A DNA stretch of 64,000 nt, taken from positions 992,001 through 1,056,000 of the forward strand of contig NZ_SHNN01000002.1 in the NCBI RefSeq assembly GCF_026262625.1, read 5' to 3'. The notes beneath the pieces were generated by a model, which saw only the letters and a program-made list of their open reading frames with translations, was not told where the DNA came from and searched no databases. The DNA comes from Candidatus Litorirhabdus singularis. GTDB taxonomy: Bacteria > Pseudomonadota > Gammaproteobacteria > Pseudomonadales > Halieaceae. This document shows positions 30,153-40,205 of the stretch, in pieces. The position numbers and the translations under genes are program-made. Within the stretch, counting starts at the first letter, position 1. Each line of letters starts with the position of its first letter.

Positions 30153-31634
30153 CTATTCGGGTCGCATATGTGGAAACAGCAACACATCGCGAATAGACGA
30201 CACATCAGCGAACAACATAACCAGTCTATCAATACCAATGCCCTGCCCTACTGTCGGCGGTAAACCGTACTCGAGTGCGGTGATATAGTCGGCATCGTAA
30301 TGCATGGCCTCCTCATCACCAGCGTCTTTTTCAGCCACCTGATTGCGGAATCGTTCGGCCTGATCCTCAGCATCGTTGAGCTCCGAAAAGCCATTCGCCA
30401 ACTCACGGCCACCGACAAAGAACTCAAAGCGGTCAGTCACAAATGGGTCAGCATCACTGCGTCTGGCCAATGGCGAAACTTCGGTAGGATAGGCGGTAAT
30501 AAACGTCGGCTGATCCAATAAATGCTCGACCGTTTTTTCGAAAATTTCGATCTGGACTTTACCCAGCCCCCAGCTGTCTTTGAGGGGAATCTCCAAGGCT
30601 GTGGCGATTTCACGAGCCCCGGTAACGTCAGCCAGCCGCGCCGCATCCAGCTGCGGATTAAAGTGCAAAATGGAGTCGAATACGGTCATGCGCGCGAATG
30701 GCTGTTCCAGGTCGTATTCGGCTCCCTGATAATTCAATCGCGTTGTTCCCAGCACCGCCTCGGCCAGTTGACGCAACATGTCCTCAGTCAGGTCCATAGC
30801 GTCCCGGTAGTCCGCATAGGCCCAATAATACTCCAGCATCGTAAACTCGGGATTGTGACGGGTGGATAAACCTTCGTTACGAAAGCTGCGGTTAATTTCA
30901 AATACTCGCTCAAAGCCACCGACAACCAATCGCTTCAGATACAGCTCAGGCGCAATACGCAGGTACATATCCATGTCCAGCGCATTGTGGTGAGTTACAA
31001 ACGGCTTAGCCGCGGCACCACCTGGAATCACCTGCATCATAGGTGTTTCGACTTCCATGAAGTCCTGAGCCTGCATATAGCGGCGAATAAAATCGACGAT
31101 CGCCGAGCGCAAAATAAAGACGTTGCGTGATTCCGCGTTGACGATCAGATCTACATAGCGCTGCCGGTAGCGCATTTCCTGATCCGCCAGACCGTGATAC
31201 TTATCGGGTAAAGGGCGCAGCGCCTTGGTCAGCAGTCGCGCCTCTTCCATATTGATGTAAAGATCACCCTTGCCCGACCGATGCAGTGGTCCACGTGCGG
31301 CCACAATATCACCCAGGTCCCAGCTTTTAATCTGCTTCAGGGTCTCCTCATCAAGCTCCTTACGGTTAACGTAGAGCTGAATTTCTCCGCTAACATCCTG
31401 AATCAACAGGAATGCACCGCGGTTACGGATCAAACGCCCGCATACGGCATACTCTCTATTCTCGGTTTCCAGCGTGGCTTTTTCGCTAGCTTCAAACTCA
31501 CTCTGTAACTCGCCAGCAAAGCCGGTGCGACGAAAGTCATTGGGAAAGGCGTTACCGTGCTCACGTAGCTCGGTCAACTTGCCGCGCCGTTCCGCGATCA
31601 GCTTATTCGTATCCTGTGCATCAGTCTCTGTCAT
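30153..31634 (-). CDS. lysS: Lysyl-tRNA synthetase, class II
   Basis: Charges tRNA-Lys; cytoplasmic dimer. It has 493 residues. The N-terminal OB-fold anticodon-binding domain contains [17 protein letters not shown]. The class II core has motif 2 ([23 protein letters not shown]) and motif 3 ([18 protein letters not shown]). It ends with LLFPHMRPE, typical for the family. It lies 26 bases after prfB on the same strand, the usual prfB-lysS pair. Confidence 0.98.
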   Translation of the reverse strand: MTETDAQDTNKLIAERRGKLTELREHGNAFPNDFRRTGFAGELQSEFEASEKATLETENREYAVCGRLIRNRGAFLLIQDVSGEIQLYVNRKELDEETLKQIKSWDLGDIVAARGPLHRSGKGDLYINMEEARLLTKALRPLPDKYHGLADQEMRYRQRYVDLIVNAESRNVFILRSAIVDFIRRYMQAQDFMEVETPMMQVIPGGAAAKPFVTHHNALDMDMYLRIAPELYLKRLVVGGFERVFEINRSFRNEGLSTRHNPEFTMLEYYWAYADYRDAMDLTEDMLRQLAEAVLGTTRLNYQGAEYDLEQPFARMTVFDSILHFNPQLDAARLADVTGAREIATALEIPLKDSWGLGKVQIEIFEKTVEHLLDQPTFITAYPTEVSPLARRSDADPFVTDRFEFFVGGRELANGFSELNDAEDQAERFRNQVAEKDAGDEEAMHYDADYITALEYGLPPTVGQGIGIDRLVMLFADVSSIRDVLLFPHMRPE

Positions 31635-31660
31635 TACCTGCTCCGTTCCCGCCGCTTGGG

Positions 31661-32759
31661 CTACAGCCCGCTTTTCAGCGAGGCCTCAATAAACTTATCC
31701 AAATCACCATCCAGCACCGCTTGAGTATTGGAAGTCTCTACACTGGTCCGCAGGTCCTTGATGCGCTGATCATCCAGCACATAGGAGCGAATCTGGCTGC
31801 CCCAGCCAATATCAGATTTACTGTCTTCCACCGCCTGCGCTTTCTCAGAGCGACGCAGCATTTCCTGCTCATACAGCCTGGCGCGTAACATCTTCCAGCA
31901 CTTGTCGCGGTTTTGATGCTGTGAGCGCTCGCTCTGGCACTGCACCACAATGCCCGAAGGCTCATGGGTCAAGCGCACAGCTGAATCAGTCTTGTTGACG
32001 TGCTGGCCACCCGCTCCGGAGGCGCGGTAAGTATCGGTGCGCACGTCCGCAGGGTTGATATCGATGTCTACGTTGTCGTCAATCTCCGGTGAAACAAACA
32101 CTGAACAGAACGACGTGTGGCGACGATTTCCAGAGTCAAAGGGCGACTTGCGGACCAAGCGGTGCACGCCGGTTTCAGTGCGCAACCAACCAAAGGCATA
32201 TTCTCCCTCAAAACGAATAGTGGCACTCTTGATACCGGCAACATCACCCGATGAGGCTTCTTCCAGGGTGGTCTTGAAGTTCTTGGCCTCGCCCCAGCGT
32301 AGATACATACGCAGTACCATTTCTGCCCAATCTTGTGCTTCGGTACCGCCAGACCCAGACTGGATGTCCAGATAGGCATTGCTGGCGTCCATCTCACCGG
32401 AAAACATACGACGGAATTCCAGCTTCTCTAACTGTCCGATCAGCCCAGCCAGATCGACCTCGATCTCCTCGACCGTGCTGGCATCTTGTTCTTCAACGGC
32501 CATTTCCAGCAGATCGCTGGCATCTGTGCAGCCCGCGTCCAGCTGTTCAATCGTATTGACGATAGTTTCCAATGCGGAACGCTCGCGCCCCAGCTCCTGG
32601 GCGCGCTCTGGCTCTTCCCAAACGCCGGGCTCGGCTAACTCCAGCTCTACTTCAGCAAGACGCTCTTTGCGGTTGGCGTAGTCAAAGATACCCCCTAAGC
32701 ACATCGGTGCGCTCACTGATATCCTTGATCATTTGGACAATGGGGTTAACTTCCAACAT
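31661..32759 (-). CDS. prfB: Peptide chain release factor 2 with programmed +1 frameshift
   Basis: Recognises UGA and UAA and triggers peptide release. The gene is in two frames: ATG 32759 encodes 25 residues ([20 protein letters not shown]...) up to an in-frame TGA at 32684-32682; a +1 shift continues into 340 residues beginning [13 protein letters not shown], giving 365 in total, the family's exact usual length. The domain has [13 protein letters not shown] (where E. coli has SPFDSGGRRHTSF) and the GGQ motif ([21 protein letters not shown]). Reading only the downstream frame gives a wrong N terminus (MSAPMCLGG). Confidence 0.97.
32681..32696 (-). promoter_or_regulatory. prfB programmed frameshift site
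   Basis: On the minus strand the site reads AGGGGG TAT CTT TGA C: an internal Shine-Dalgarno, spacer, CTT slippery codon and TGA followed by C. This is the canonical RF2 autoregulatory element: low RF2 makes the ribosome pause at UGA and slip +1. Confidence 0.95.
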
Positions 32760-32854
32760 AAACGGCGTGACCAGCTAGTGTAAAAGGCGCGCATTTTAGC
32801 GCAGCGGGCAGCTCAGCTCTAGTACCGCCGCACGCTAATTGCGCTGCACACCAC

Positions 32855-33955
32855 TCATACGGGGAATTGGTTAAGCACAATCGCCAACACGATAATCTGC
32901 GGTAAGGTGATCAATGGTAAAAACAGCGCGATTTTCCAGGACCGGGTGGTATCTCGAATCGACATAATTTCGGTATAGTCGGTGGCTACACCGGCCATCA
33001 GAAAAGCAAAGGAATTACCGGGTGCAGACCCTCTATGCATAAGATCCGCAGCCACAGGGGTAGTGCCCTCGGAGCAAACCTCGATAATCGTGGCCGCCAG
33101 TATAGTCAGCCCCAAACCCGTCATAGTGGCTCCAAACCAGGTGGCAAAGACGGCTTCCGGCACCAACATACGGATGACTGAGGCCAGTAATATCCCAAAG
33201 AGACCCCACCGAATCACAATTCGCGAGCCGCGCACACCTTCGAGCAACAGGCGTCCGCTGCCGGCCATTGAAAATTGCCAGGAAGCTCGAAATTCACGCC
33301 ATAAAAGCCCTGCGTTAGCCTCTGCATTAAGAAACTCACGATGTGGGTTCTCCGGCAGTCTACCCCGCGCCACCAGCGCATCAAAAATGGCACCGCTTAT
33401 CAGTCCAATGACCAGAGACAGCGCAATAAACAGCAACGTCCAACCCACCCCTATCAGGCCAAAAAGAATCAACGTCAAGCTGAAGGAATTCCAGGGGCTG
33501 GCCAGCAAAAAGGCCATCACTTGACCCAACGAGGCCCCACGTTCATAGAGCTTCATTGCCACGGCGAGAATACCGTGGCTGCACAGGTCCAGAAATACGC
33601 CGGCGACTGTTGCCCTCAGTAATGAGCTGAACCCAGGCGCATAACCCAACACCGACATCACCAGATCGCGAGGGATATAACCAAGAATACCGACAAACAC
33701 CACACCAATAGCCATGCCCCACCACATGCTATTGAACAGGTCGATGACCCCGTGAGACAGAATCGACAGGCGGCCAGGATCCAGCGATTCATGGGGCAGC
33801 CAGAGACCAATAGCGTAAAGCACTACCACCGAGCTCACGCAAAACCAGAGAAATCGGTCGGGCTTGCGAGGGCCTGCAGCGTGCCCCGAACAGTGATCGG
33901 TCGCAGCGTCGTCCGCAGCTGGCGCCGGCTTTTCTGTATCACAGCAATCACTCAT
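32855..33955 (-). CDS. UPF0718/ArsP-type permease, probable Cu/Zn efflux (SO_0444-like)
   Basis: An inner-membrane permease of about 366 residues with some eight to ten hydrophobic helices. The conserved family block is FLDLCSHGILAVAMKLYERGASLGQVMAFLLASPWNS, with a second related half near EVCSEGTTPVAADLMHRGSAPGNSFAFLMAG. The N terminus has possible metal ligands (MSDCCDTE, DHCSGH). A longer upstream frame exists but overlaps the MerR gene; ATG 33955, overlapping its stop by 8 bases, is preferred. Pairing with a CueR-like regulator fits the SO_0443/SO_0444 copper/zinc resistance arrangement of Shewanella; the substrate is inferred from context only. Confidence 0.8.
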   Translation of the reverse strand: MSDCCDTEKPAPAADDAATDHCSGHAAGPRKPDRFLWFCVSSVVVLYAIGLWLPHESLDPGRLSILSHGVIDLFNSMWWGMAIGVVFVGILGYIPRDLVMSVLGYAPGFSSLLRATVAGVFLDLCSHGILAVAMKLYERGASLGQVMAFLLASPWNSFSLTLILFGLIGVGWTLLFIALSLVIGLISGAIFDALVARGRLPENPHREFLNAEANAGLLWREFRASWQFSMAGSGRLLLEGVRGSRIVIRWGLFGILLASVIRMLVPEAVFATWFGATMTGLGLTILAATIIEVCSEGTTPVAADLMHRGSAPGNSFAFLMAGVATDYTEIMSIRDTTRSWKIALFLPLITLPQIIVLAIVLNQFPV

Positions 33956-34349
33956 GCGCGCTACCCCGACCCAGTTCATCGAGAATGGCGCAGTCCGGAC
34001 CCTCGTTGCCGCTGCAACGGCTGGCCAGATCACGCAGCATCGACTGCATTTGCAGCAGCTCCTCAATGCGTTGCTCCAACTGGTCACACTTTTCCAGCAC
34101 CAGGCTTTTGACGTGGGCACTGTGACGCTGGGAGTTACTCTGCAGCTCCAGCAACTGTCGGCATTCCGCTACAGAAAAGCCCACCAGACGGGCTTGATGT
34201 ACAAATCTGAGCTGCTCTACCGCCGATACATCGTAGTAGCGATAGCCGTTATCCGCGCGACTCGCTGGCGGGATTAGTTCAATGTCTTCGTAGTAGCGAA
34301 TTGTCTTACTACTGAGGCCGCTGGCGGCAGCGGCGGCGCTGATATTCAT
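33948..34349 (-). CDS. MerR family metal-sensing regulator, CueR-like
   Basis: About 133 residues. The N-terminal MerR helix-turn-helix (MNISAAAAASGLSSKTIRYYEDIELIPPASRADNGYRYY) is followed by a long dimerisation helix and a C-terminal metal loop CSGNEGPDC, a C-X7-C spacing identical to CueR (monovalent Cu/Ag/Au sensing). ATG 34349 is chosen over 34361 because GGAG lies six bases upstream and CueR itself starts MNIS. It is first in an operon with the permease; the operator sits just upstream. Confidence 0.88.
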   Translation of the reverse strand: MNISAAAAASGLSSKTIRYYEDIELIPPASRADNGYRYYDVSAVEQLRFVHQARLVGFSVAECRQLLELQSNSQRHSAHVKSLVLEKCDQLEQRIEELLQMQSMLRDLASRCSGNEGPDCAILDELGRGSAHE

Positions 34350-34375
34350 GGTCGTCTCCATCGGGCTACGACTAC

Positions 34376-34406
34376 AATGTAAACCTTACAGCTGCTGGAA
34401 GGTCAA
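34376..34406 (-). promoter_or_regulatory. MerR/CueR-type promoter-operator with 19-bp spacer
   Basis: On the minus strand: -35 TTGACC (34406-34401), a 19-base spacer and -10 TACATT (34381-34376). Inside lies the dyad ACCTTCC-N8-TAAGGTT-like, close to the CueR consensus ACCTTCC...GGAAGGT. An overlong 19-base spacer with a dyad is the hallmark of MerR-activated promoters. It lies 26 bases before the regulator's start. Confidence 0.8.
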
Positions 34407-34415
34407 GCCCCTTCT

Positions 34416-36149
34416 TCAGACCGGTTCCAACACCTCTATCAGCATCTGCACCGTCTCTCGCCCCCGGAACTCGTTACTGTCCAGTTTATAGGCGACGCGC
34501 ACTTGCTCAAGCTCGTGATCAGGCCACAATGCTGTATCGATATTAAAGGCTATAGCATCCAACAGCTGATCAGGTTGCTGCGGATGCGCCAATACCAGTT
34601 TCAGGTGGCGTTCACCGACAATCCGTTGCTGCACTAAGGTAAACACACCATCAAACACCGGTTCCGGAAAGTGCTGCCCCCAGGGTCCACCAAAGCGCAG
34701 CTGCCGCGCCAGCTCCAATTGCATCTGGGAGGCCGGCAGCTCACCATCCGATTCTATCGCCGCCTCCAATTCTACACCGTCGAGCAGGCGCTCAACCTCG
34801 TGCTCAAACAGGTCGCGAAAACGTTCAAAATCCTTGCGCTCAATGCTCAAACCCGCCGCCATAGCATGACCGCCGAACTTTATAATCAGACCGGGCGCCA
34901 GTGTCGACACGCGCTCCAGCGCGTCGCGAATATGCAGGCCGGGGATGGACCGCGCCGAGCCCTTAATAGTTGTTTCATCGCCATCGGCAAATGCAATAGC
35001 CGGTCGATGCAAGCGTTCCTTAATCCGCGCTGCGAGAATACCCACCACGCCCTGATGCCACTGCTTGTCATATAAACACAAGGCCGCCGGTGGTGTGGTG
35101 TCCGCACCGGGCAGAAAATCGTCCAGTTTACGCAAGGCATCGGCATGCATTTCACGTTCAATCTGCTGGCGGTCGCGATTAAAGTCATTCAGCTCACTGG
35201 CCAACGTGCGCGCACGTTGTGGATTATCGGCCAGCAGGCACTCAATACCGATGGACATATCATCGAGCCTCCCGGCAGCATTCAAGCGCGGCCCCAACGC
35301 AAATCCCAAATCTGCAGCCGTGAGCCGAGCCAGGGATCTTTGCGCTACTTCGGCCAATGCCACTATGCCGGGCCGCACGCGTCCGGCTCGCATACGCTTC
35401 AAGCCCTGCTCTACCAGCACGCGATTGTTATGGTCTAGCGGCACCACGTCGGCTACCGTTCCCAGCGCCACCAGGTCAAGCACCTCCGCCAGATTCGGCT
35501 CCGCAACACCGCTGCGCTGAAAATAGTCGCGCTCGCGCAATTGCGCACGCAGCGCCAGCATCACGTAAAAGATTACGCCCACACCGGCCAGGTTTTTACT
35601 GGCGAAACTGTCGCCGGTCTGATTCGGGTTGACGATCACATCCGCAGCAGGAAGCTCAGTTCCGGGTAGATGATGATCTGTGACGAGGGTTCGAATACCG
35701 AAGCCGGTGGCAGCAGCAACGCCACTGACGCTGGAGATACCGTTGTCTACGGTGATAATAATATCGGGTTTTTGCTGCGCAGCCAGCGCCACAATCTCCG
35801 GCGTCAAACCATAGCCGTATTCAAAGCGATTGGGCACCAGGTAAGCCACCTGCTGAAACCCCAACTGTCGCAGCACGGTGACTACCAGCGCCGTGCTGGT
35901 AGCGCCATCGGCATCAAAATCTCCGACGATGACAATACTGGACTGTTGCTGCAGGGCATCTGCGAGCATGACTGCCGCCGAGTCCAATCCCATTAAGTCA
36001 TTGGGTGGTAATAATTGATCCAGGCTTAGCGCAAGGTCGGCTGTCTTGCGAACACCACGATTGGCATAGACCTGCTCCAATATCGGGTGCAGCCCAAAAC
36101 CCGCCGCTGGCAGCTCTGCTTGCAAACGACGACGAATGGCTTTTTTCAA
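34416..36149 (-). CDS. recJ: Single-stranded-DNA-specific exonuclease RecJ
   Basis: 5'-3' single-strand exonuclease in recombination and mismatch repair. It has 577 residues, usual length. DHH domain motifs are present: IVIVGDFDADGATSTALVV, ITVDNGISS, TLVTDHHLPG, and VALGTVADVVPL. The DHHA1 region has KFGGHAMAAGLSI. The C terminus forms the OB-fold. It starts five bases after the thrC stop, so it is the last gene of alaC-hom-thrC-recJ. Confidence 0.97.
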   Translation of the reverse strand: MKKAIRRRLQAELPAAGFGLHPILEQVYANRGVRKTADLALSLDQLLPPNDLMGLDSAAVMLADALQQQSSIVIVGDFDADGATSTALVVTVLRQLGFQQVAYLVPNRFEYGYGLTPEIVALAAQQKPDIIITVDNGISSVSGVAAATGFGIRTLVTDHHLPGTELPAADVIVNPNQTGDSFASKNLAGVGVIFYVMLALRAQLRERDYFQRSGVAEPNLAEVLDLVALGTVADVVPLDHNNRVLVEQGLKRMRAGRVRPGIVALAEVAQRSLARLTAADLGFALGPRLNAAGRLDDMSIGIECLLADNPQRARTLASELNDFNRDRQQIEREMHADALRKLDDFLPGADTTPPAALCLYDKQWHQGVVGILAARIKERLHRPAIAFADGDETTIKGSARSIPGLHIRDALERVSTLAPGLIIKFGGHAMAAGLSIERKDFERFRDLFEHEVERLLDGVELEAAIESDGELPASQMQLELARQLRFGGPWGQHFPEPVFDGVFTLVQQRIVGERHLKLVLAHPQQPDQLLDAIAFNIDTALWPDHELEQVRVAYKLDSNEFRGRETVQMLIEVLEPV

Positions 36150-36154
36150 ACGCT

Positions 36155-37558
36155 TTAGACTTTGATGTGCGCGATCATGTGCGCCTGAACCGCGCTCAAG
36201 TCGTTGGGCGTCACCGCGAAGCGTTCTTCGCGCTCAAACAGGTCGGACAGATGCTGGGGTAATGCAGGCTTCACACTAAGACCCGCCTCGGCAACGGCCG
36301 CCGGGAATTTCGCGGGATGCGCAGTAGCCAGGGTTATCACCGGTGTAGCTGATCCCGCACAAAGATCACGTGCCGCGCTGACTCCAATCGCCGAGTGCGG
36401 ATCCAGCAGGTACTCACTGGTGTCATAGACGTGTTTGACCAGAGCGCAGGTTGTCGCATCGTCCACGCTCTGACTGCTGAACAACTCGCGTGCAGTCGCC
36501 ATCGCTTCACTACTGAAAGTGATATCGCCGTGCTGAAAGGTATCCATTAACTCCGCTATGGCAGCACCATCACGCTGATAAAGATCAAACAACAGGCGTT
36601 CAAAGTTACTCGAGACACTGATATCCATGCTCGGTGAGAGCGTGTGCTGCAGCTGACCGCGATGGTAGACGGCGTTTTGCATAATCCGGTGCAACACGTC
36701 GTTGGCATTAGTGGCAATAATCAGCTTCTCGACAGGCAGCCCCATCTTCTGAGCCAGATAGCCGGCAAAAATATCACCGAAATTGCCGGTAGGTACTGAG
36801 AAAGATACCTTGCGGTGCGGACTGCCAACGGCCACTGCCGCGTAAAAGTAGTAGACAATCTGCGCCATGATGCGCGCCCAGTTGATCGAGTTGACGGCCA
36901 CCAGATGGCGATCTTCAGGCAGAAAGCTGCGATCATTAAAGCTGGCCTTCACCATCGCCTGGCAGTCATCAAAATTACCTTCGACTGCGATATTGTGGAT
37001 ATTGTCACCGACCACAGTGGTCATTTGGCGGCGCTGCACATCGGATACCCGCCCATGCGGGTGTAGAATAAAGATATCGATATTCTTGCAGCGTTTGCAG
37101 CCCTCGATTGCAGCAGAACCGGTATCACCCGAGGTCGCCCCCATGATCACCACCTTGCGGTGTTGGCGTTCCAATATGTAATCCAGCAAGCGCCCCAGCA
37201 ACTGCAGGGCGAAATCTTTGAACGCCAGCGTCGGGCCGTGAAACAGTTCCAACACCCATTCATTGGCGCCCAGCTGCACCAACGGGGCCACAGCTTCGTG
37301 ACGGAACTCGGCGTAGCAGTCATCAATAATAGTGGCGAGGTCAGCTTCGGGGATCGACTCTGCCACAAACGGACTGATGATCCGCAGCGCCAACTCCGGG
37401 TAGCTCAAACCGGCCATGGCGGCGAGATCAGCGCTGGAAAACTGCGGCAGTGATTCGGGCACGTAAAGACCACCGTCAACCGCCAGACCGGTTAGCAGTA
37501 CTTCTTCAAAATTCAGTGCCGGAGCCTGGCCCCGGGTGCTAACGTATTTCAACGCCAC
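36155..37558 (-). CDS. thrC: Threonine synthase
   Basis: Converts O-phosphohomoserine to threonine with pyridoxal phosphate. It has 467 residues, the long gammaproteobacterial type. It opens MALKYVSTRGQAPALNFEEVLLTGLAVDGGLYVPE. The PLP lysine lies in FHGPTLAFKDFALQLLG, the phosphate-binding loop in GATSGDTGSAA, and VPTGNFGDIFAGYLAQKMG follows. It sits 44 bases downstream of hom. Confidence 0.97.
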   Translation of the reverse strand: MALKYVSTRGQAPALNFEEVLLTGLAVDGGLYVPESLPQFSSADLAAMAGLSYPELALRIISPFVAESIPEADLATIIDDCYAEFRHEAVAPLVQLGANEWVLELFHGPTLAFKDFALQLLGRLLDYILERQHRKVVIMGATSGDTGSAAIEGCKRCKNIDIFILHPHGRVSDVQRRQMTTVVGDNIHNIAVEGNFDDCQAMVKASFNDRSFLPEDRHLVAVNSINWARIMAQIVYYFYAAVAVGSPHRKVSFSVPTGNFGDIFAGYLAQKMGLPVEKLIIATNANDVLHRIMQNAVYHRGQLQHTLSPSMDISVSSNFERLLFDLYQRDGAAIAELMDTFQHGDITFSSEAMATARELFSSQSVDDATTCALVKHVYDTSEYLLDPHSAIGVSAARDLCAGSATPVITLATAHPAKFPAAVAEAGLSVKPALPQHLSDLFEREERFAVTPNDLSAVQAHMIAHIKV

Positions 37559-37602
37559 TCTCTCCTCTTACTCACGCCTTAGTGACAACGTAGTGCCGCT
37601 AT

Positions 37603-38907
37603 TTAACCGTCCAGACTTTCTACCCGCAACCGGGCCACAGCGTCTACCACACTGGGCAAAGCCTCCAACTGAGCGCAGGCCGCATTAACGGTCGCACCCA
37701 ATGCCTGATTAGTCAGGATAATAATAGGTACATGGCTGATACCCGCGGGCGGCTGCTTTTGAATCAAAGCTTCAATACTAATACCCGCATCACTGAGTAT
37801 GCTTGCCACGTTTGACATCACACCCGGTTTGTCCTCAGCGCGCAAACGCAGATACCAGGCACAGTTGACGTCTTCAATCGGCACCACCTGGGGCACATCA
37901 GAGCCCTCTGCGGCGCCCAACACAGCAACGCTGGGGCTCTGACCGCAGGCCATATCACGAGCCAGGTCTACCAGATCAGCCAGCACCGCAGAGGCGGTCG
38001 GCTCAGCACCAGCACCAGCACCGTAGTATAACGTCGGACCTACCGCATCGCCCTCGACCAGTACCGCGTTCTTAACACCGTTTACGTTGGCCAGCAGACG
38101 CGACTCAGGAATCAGAGTTGGATGTACACGCATCTCTACGCCGCCGGCTGAGCGCCGGGCGATACCCAGGTGCTTTATGCGATAGCCCAACTCTGCTGCG
38201 TAATCCACATCTTCGGATTCCAGAGTACTAATGCCTTCAATATAAACCTTATCGAACTGCAGTGGCATGCCAAACGCGATCGCCGCCAGAATGACCAATT
38301 TGTGCGCCGCATCAATCCCCTCTACATCAAAGGTGGGATCAGCTTCAGCGTAGCCCAGGGCTTGTGCTTCGGCCAGGACATCGGCGAAGTCACGGCCTTT
38401 CTCACTCATCTCGGTAAGAATAAAGTTACCCGTACCATTGATGATGCCAGCCAGCCATTCGATACGGTTGCCGGACAGACCTTCGCGCAGCGCTTTGATG
38501 ATCGGAATACCGCCAGCCACTGCAGCTTCAAAAGCGATACTCACTCCGGCAGCTCTGGCTTCGGCCAAAAGTTCGTTACCGTGCTCGGCAATCAACGCCT
38601 TGTTGGCTGTAACCACATGCTTGCCATGACTGATGGCCGTGCGCACCAACTCCAGCGCGGTGGTAGTGCCACCGATCAATTCCAGCACGATATCAACATC
38701 TGGGTCGCGGGCAACATCAAAGATATCGCGACTCACCTTGATTCCGGTGACGTCGACGTCAGGCTTGTCACTGCGTGTACCGATGTGCACAATTTCAATA
38801 TCGCAGCCTGCCCGCGCACATATCTCTATGCGGTTGCGCTGCAATACGTTCAAAGTTCCTGCACCTACTGTACCCAGGCCGCAAAGCCCTACTCTGACCT
38901 TATCCAT
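37603..38907 (-). CDS. hom: Homoserine dehydrogenase
   Basis: Reduces aspartate semialdehyde to homoserine with NAD(P)H. It has about 434 residues: Rossmann domain VRVGLCGLGTVGAGTLNVL, catalytic domain (GIINGTGNFILTEMSEKG, YAEADPTFDVEGIDAAHKL) and a C-terminal ACT domain (YLRLRAEDKPGVMSNVASILSDAGISIEA) for threonine feedback. An ATG at 38922 would overlap alaC; ATG 38907, just past the alaC stop, fits family starts better. Either is possible. Confidence 0.96.
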   Translation of the reverse strand: MDKVRVGLCGLGTVGAGTLNVLQRNRIEICARAGCDIEIVHIGTRSDKPDVDVTGIKVSRDIFDVARDPDVDIVLELIGGTTTALELVRTAISHGKHVVTANKALIAEHGNELLAEARAAGVSIAFEAAVAGGIPIIKALREGLSGNRIEWLAGIINGTGNFILTEMSEKGRDFADVLAEAQALGYAEADPTFDVEGIDAAHKLVILAAIAFGMPLQFDKVYIEGISTLESEDVDYAAELGYRIKHLGIARRSAGGVEMRVHPTLIPESRLLANVNGVKNAVLVEGDAVGPTLYYGAGAGAEPTASAVLADLVDLARDMACGQSPSVAVLGAAEGSDVPQVVPIEDVNCAWYLRLRAEDKPGVMSNVASILSDAGISIEALIQKQPPAGISHVPIIILTNQALGATVNAACAQLEALPSVVDAVARLRVESLDG

Positions 38908-38908
38908 C

Positions 38909-40108
38909 TCAGGCAAAACCATCCTTCTTGATCATTCTCTTTATATTACGAATAGCCTGTCGGGTCCGATGCTCGTTTTCAATCAATCCAAAACGCACAA
39001 AGCCCTCACCATATTCACCAAAACCAATACCGGGTGAAACCGCGACCTGCGCATCACGCAAGAGCTTTTTACTGAACTCCAGGGACCCCATCTCGCGATA
39101 AAACTCGGGGATTTCTGCCCACACAAACATCGTCGCCTTGGGCGGCACCACTGGCCAACCCGCCGAATTCAGGCCGTCACACAGGACGTTGCGGCGACTC
39201 AGGTACAGTTGCCGAATTTCTTCCACACAGCTCTGATCACCCTCAAGCGCACTAATCGCCGCTACCTGTACCGGGGTGAACATACCGTAGTCCAAATAGG
39301 ATTTCATACGCGCTAATGCGCCGACCAGCTGATGGTTTCCCACGCAGAATCCGACGCGCCAGCCTGGCATGTTATAGCTCTTGGACAGAGTAAAGAATTC
39401 ACAGGCAACTTCTCTCGCGCCTTCAACTTGTAGAATAGAGGGCGCTTCGTAGCCATCAAAACACAGGTCTGCATAAGCCAGATCCTGTACCACCCAAATT
39501 TGATGTTCACGCGCTATTGCTACCACTTTTTCAAAGAAGGGCAGCTCCACACAGTGGGTGGTCGGGTTGGACGGAAAGTTAAGCACCAGCATCTTGGGCT
39601 TGGGCCAGCTGTTGCGAATAGCATTATCCAACTCGGCAAAAAACTCTTCCTCTCCCGCCATCGGCACGTGGCGAATATCGGCGCCGGCTATGACAAAGCC
39701 ATAAGGGTGAATCGGGTAAGACGGGTTGGGTACCAAAATGGCATCGCCGGGACCTGTCGTGGCCAGTGCCAGGTGCGCCAGACCTTCTTTGGAGCCCAGC
39801 GTGACGATGGCTTCGGTTTCCGGATCCAGACTGACATCGTAGCGCCGTTGATACCAGTCACAAATAGCTTTACGCAGACGCGGTATACCGCGCGACTGGG
39901 AATAGCGATGAGTGTCGCCACGGCGCGCGGTTTCTACTAATTTATCAACGATATGGGACGGCGTCGGCTGATCGGGATTACCCATGCCGTAGTCGATAAT
40001 ATCTTCACCAGCGGCGCGCGCCTGCTGCTTCAAATCTCCGATAATGTTGAAAACATAGGGGGGTAGTCTTTCAATTCTCTGGAACTGATCTTCCACGACG
40101 GACACCAA
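38909..40108 (-). CDS. alaC: Alanine transaminase / class I-II aminotransferase
   Basis: A 399-residue PLP enzyme making alanine from pyruvate and glutamate. It opens [40 protein letters not shown]. Key blocks are [31 protein letters not shown] and the PLP Lys in [16 protein letters not shown]; the C terminus has [20 protein letters not shown]. It is first gene of the threonine-recJ operon, an arrangement known from Pseudomonas and relatives. Confidence 0.95.
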   Translation of the reverse strand: MVSVVEDQFQRIERLPPYVFNIIGDLKQQARAAGEDIIDYGMGNPDQPTPSHIVDKLVETARRGDTHRYSQSRGIPRLRKAICDWYQRRYDVSLDPETEAIVTLGSKEGLAHLALATTGPGDAILVPNPSYPIHPYGFVIAGADIRHVPMAGEEEFFAELDNAIRNSWPKPKMLVLNFPSNPTTHCVELPFFEKVVAIAREHQIWVVQDLAYADLCFDGYEAPSILQVEGAREVACEFFTLSKSYNMPGWRVGFCVGNHQLVGALARMKSYLDYGMFTPVQVAAISALEGDQSCVEEIRQLYLSRRNVLCDGLNSAGWPVVPPKATMFVWAEIPEFYREMGSLEFSKKLLRDAQVAVSPGIGFGEYGEGFVRFGLIENEHRTRQAIRNIKRMIKKDGFA

Positions 40109-40205
40109 TCATTGGCCGGCTATGCGCCGACAGAAACAAGGGAGGGAACCTTACTGAGGCGCGCCGGACCTGTCAACGCGGCCCGCCACTACAGAGGAAG
40201 TTTGG

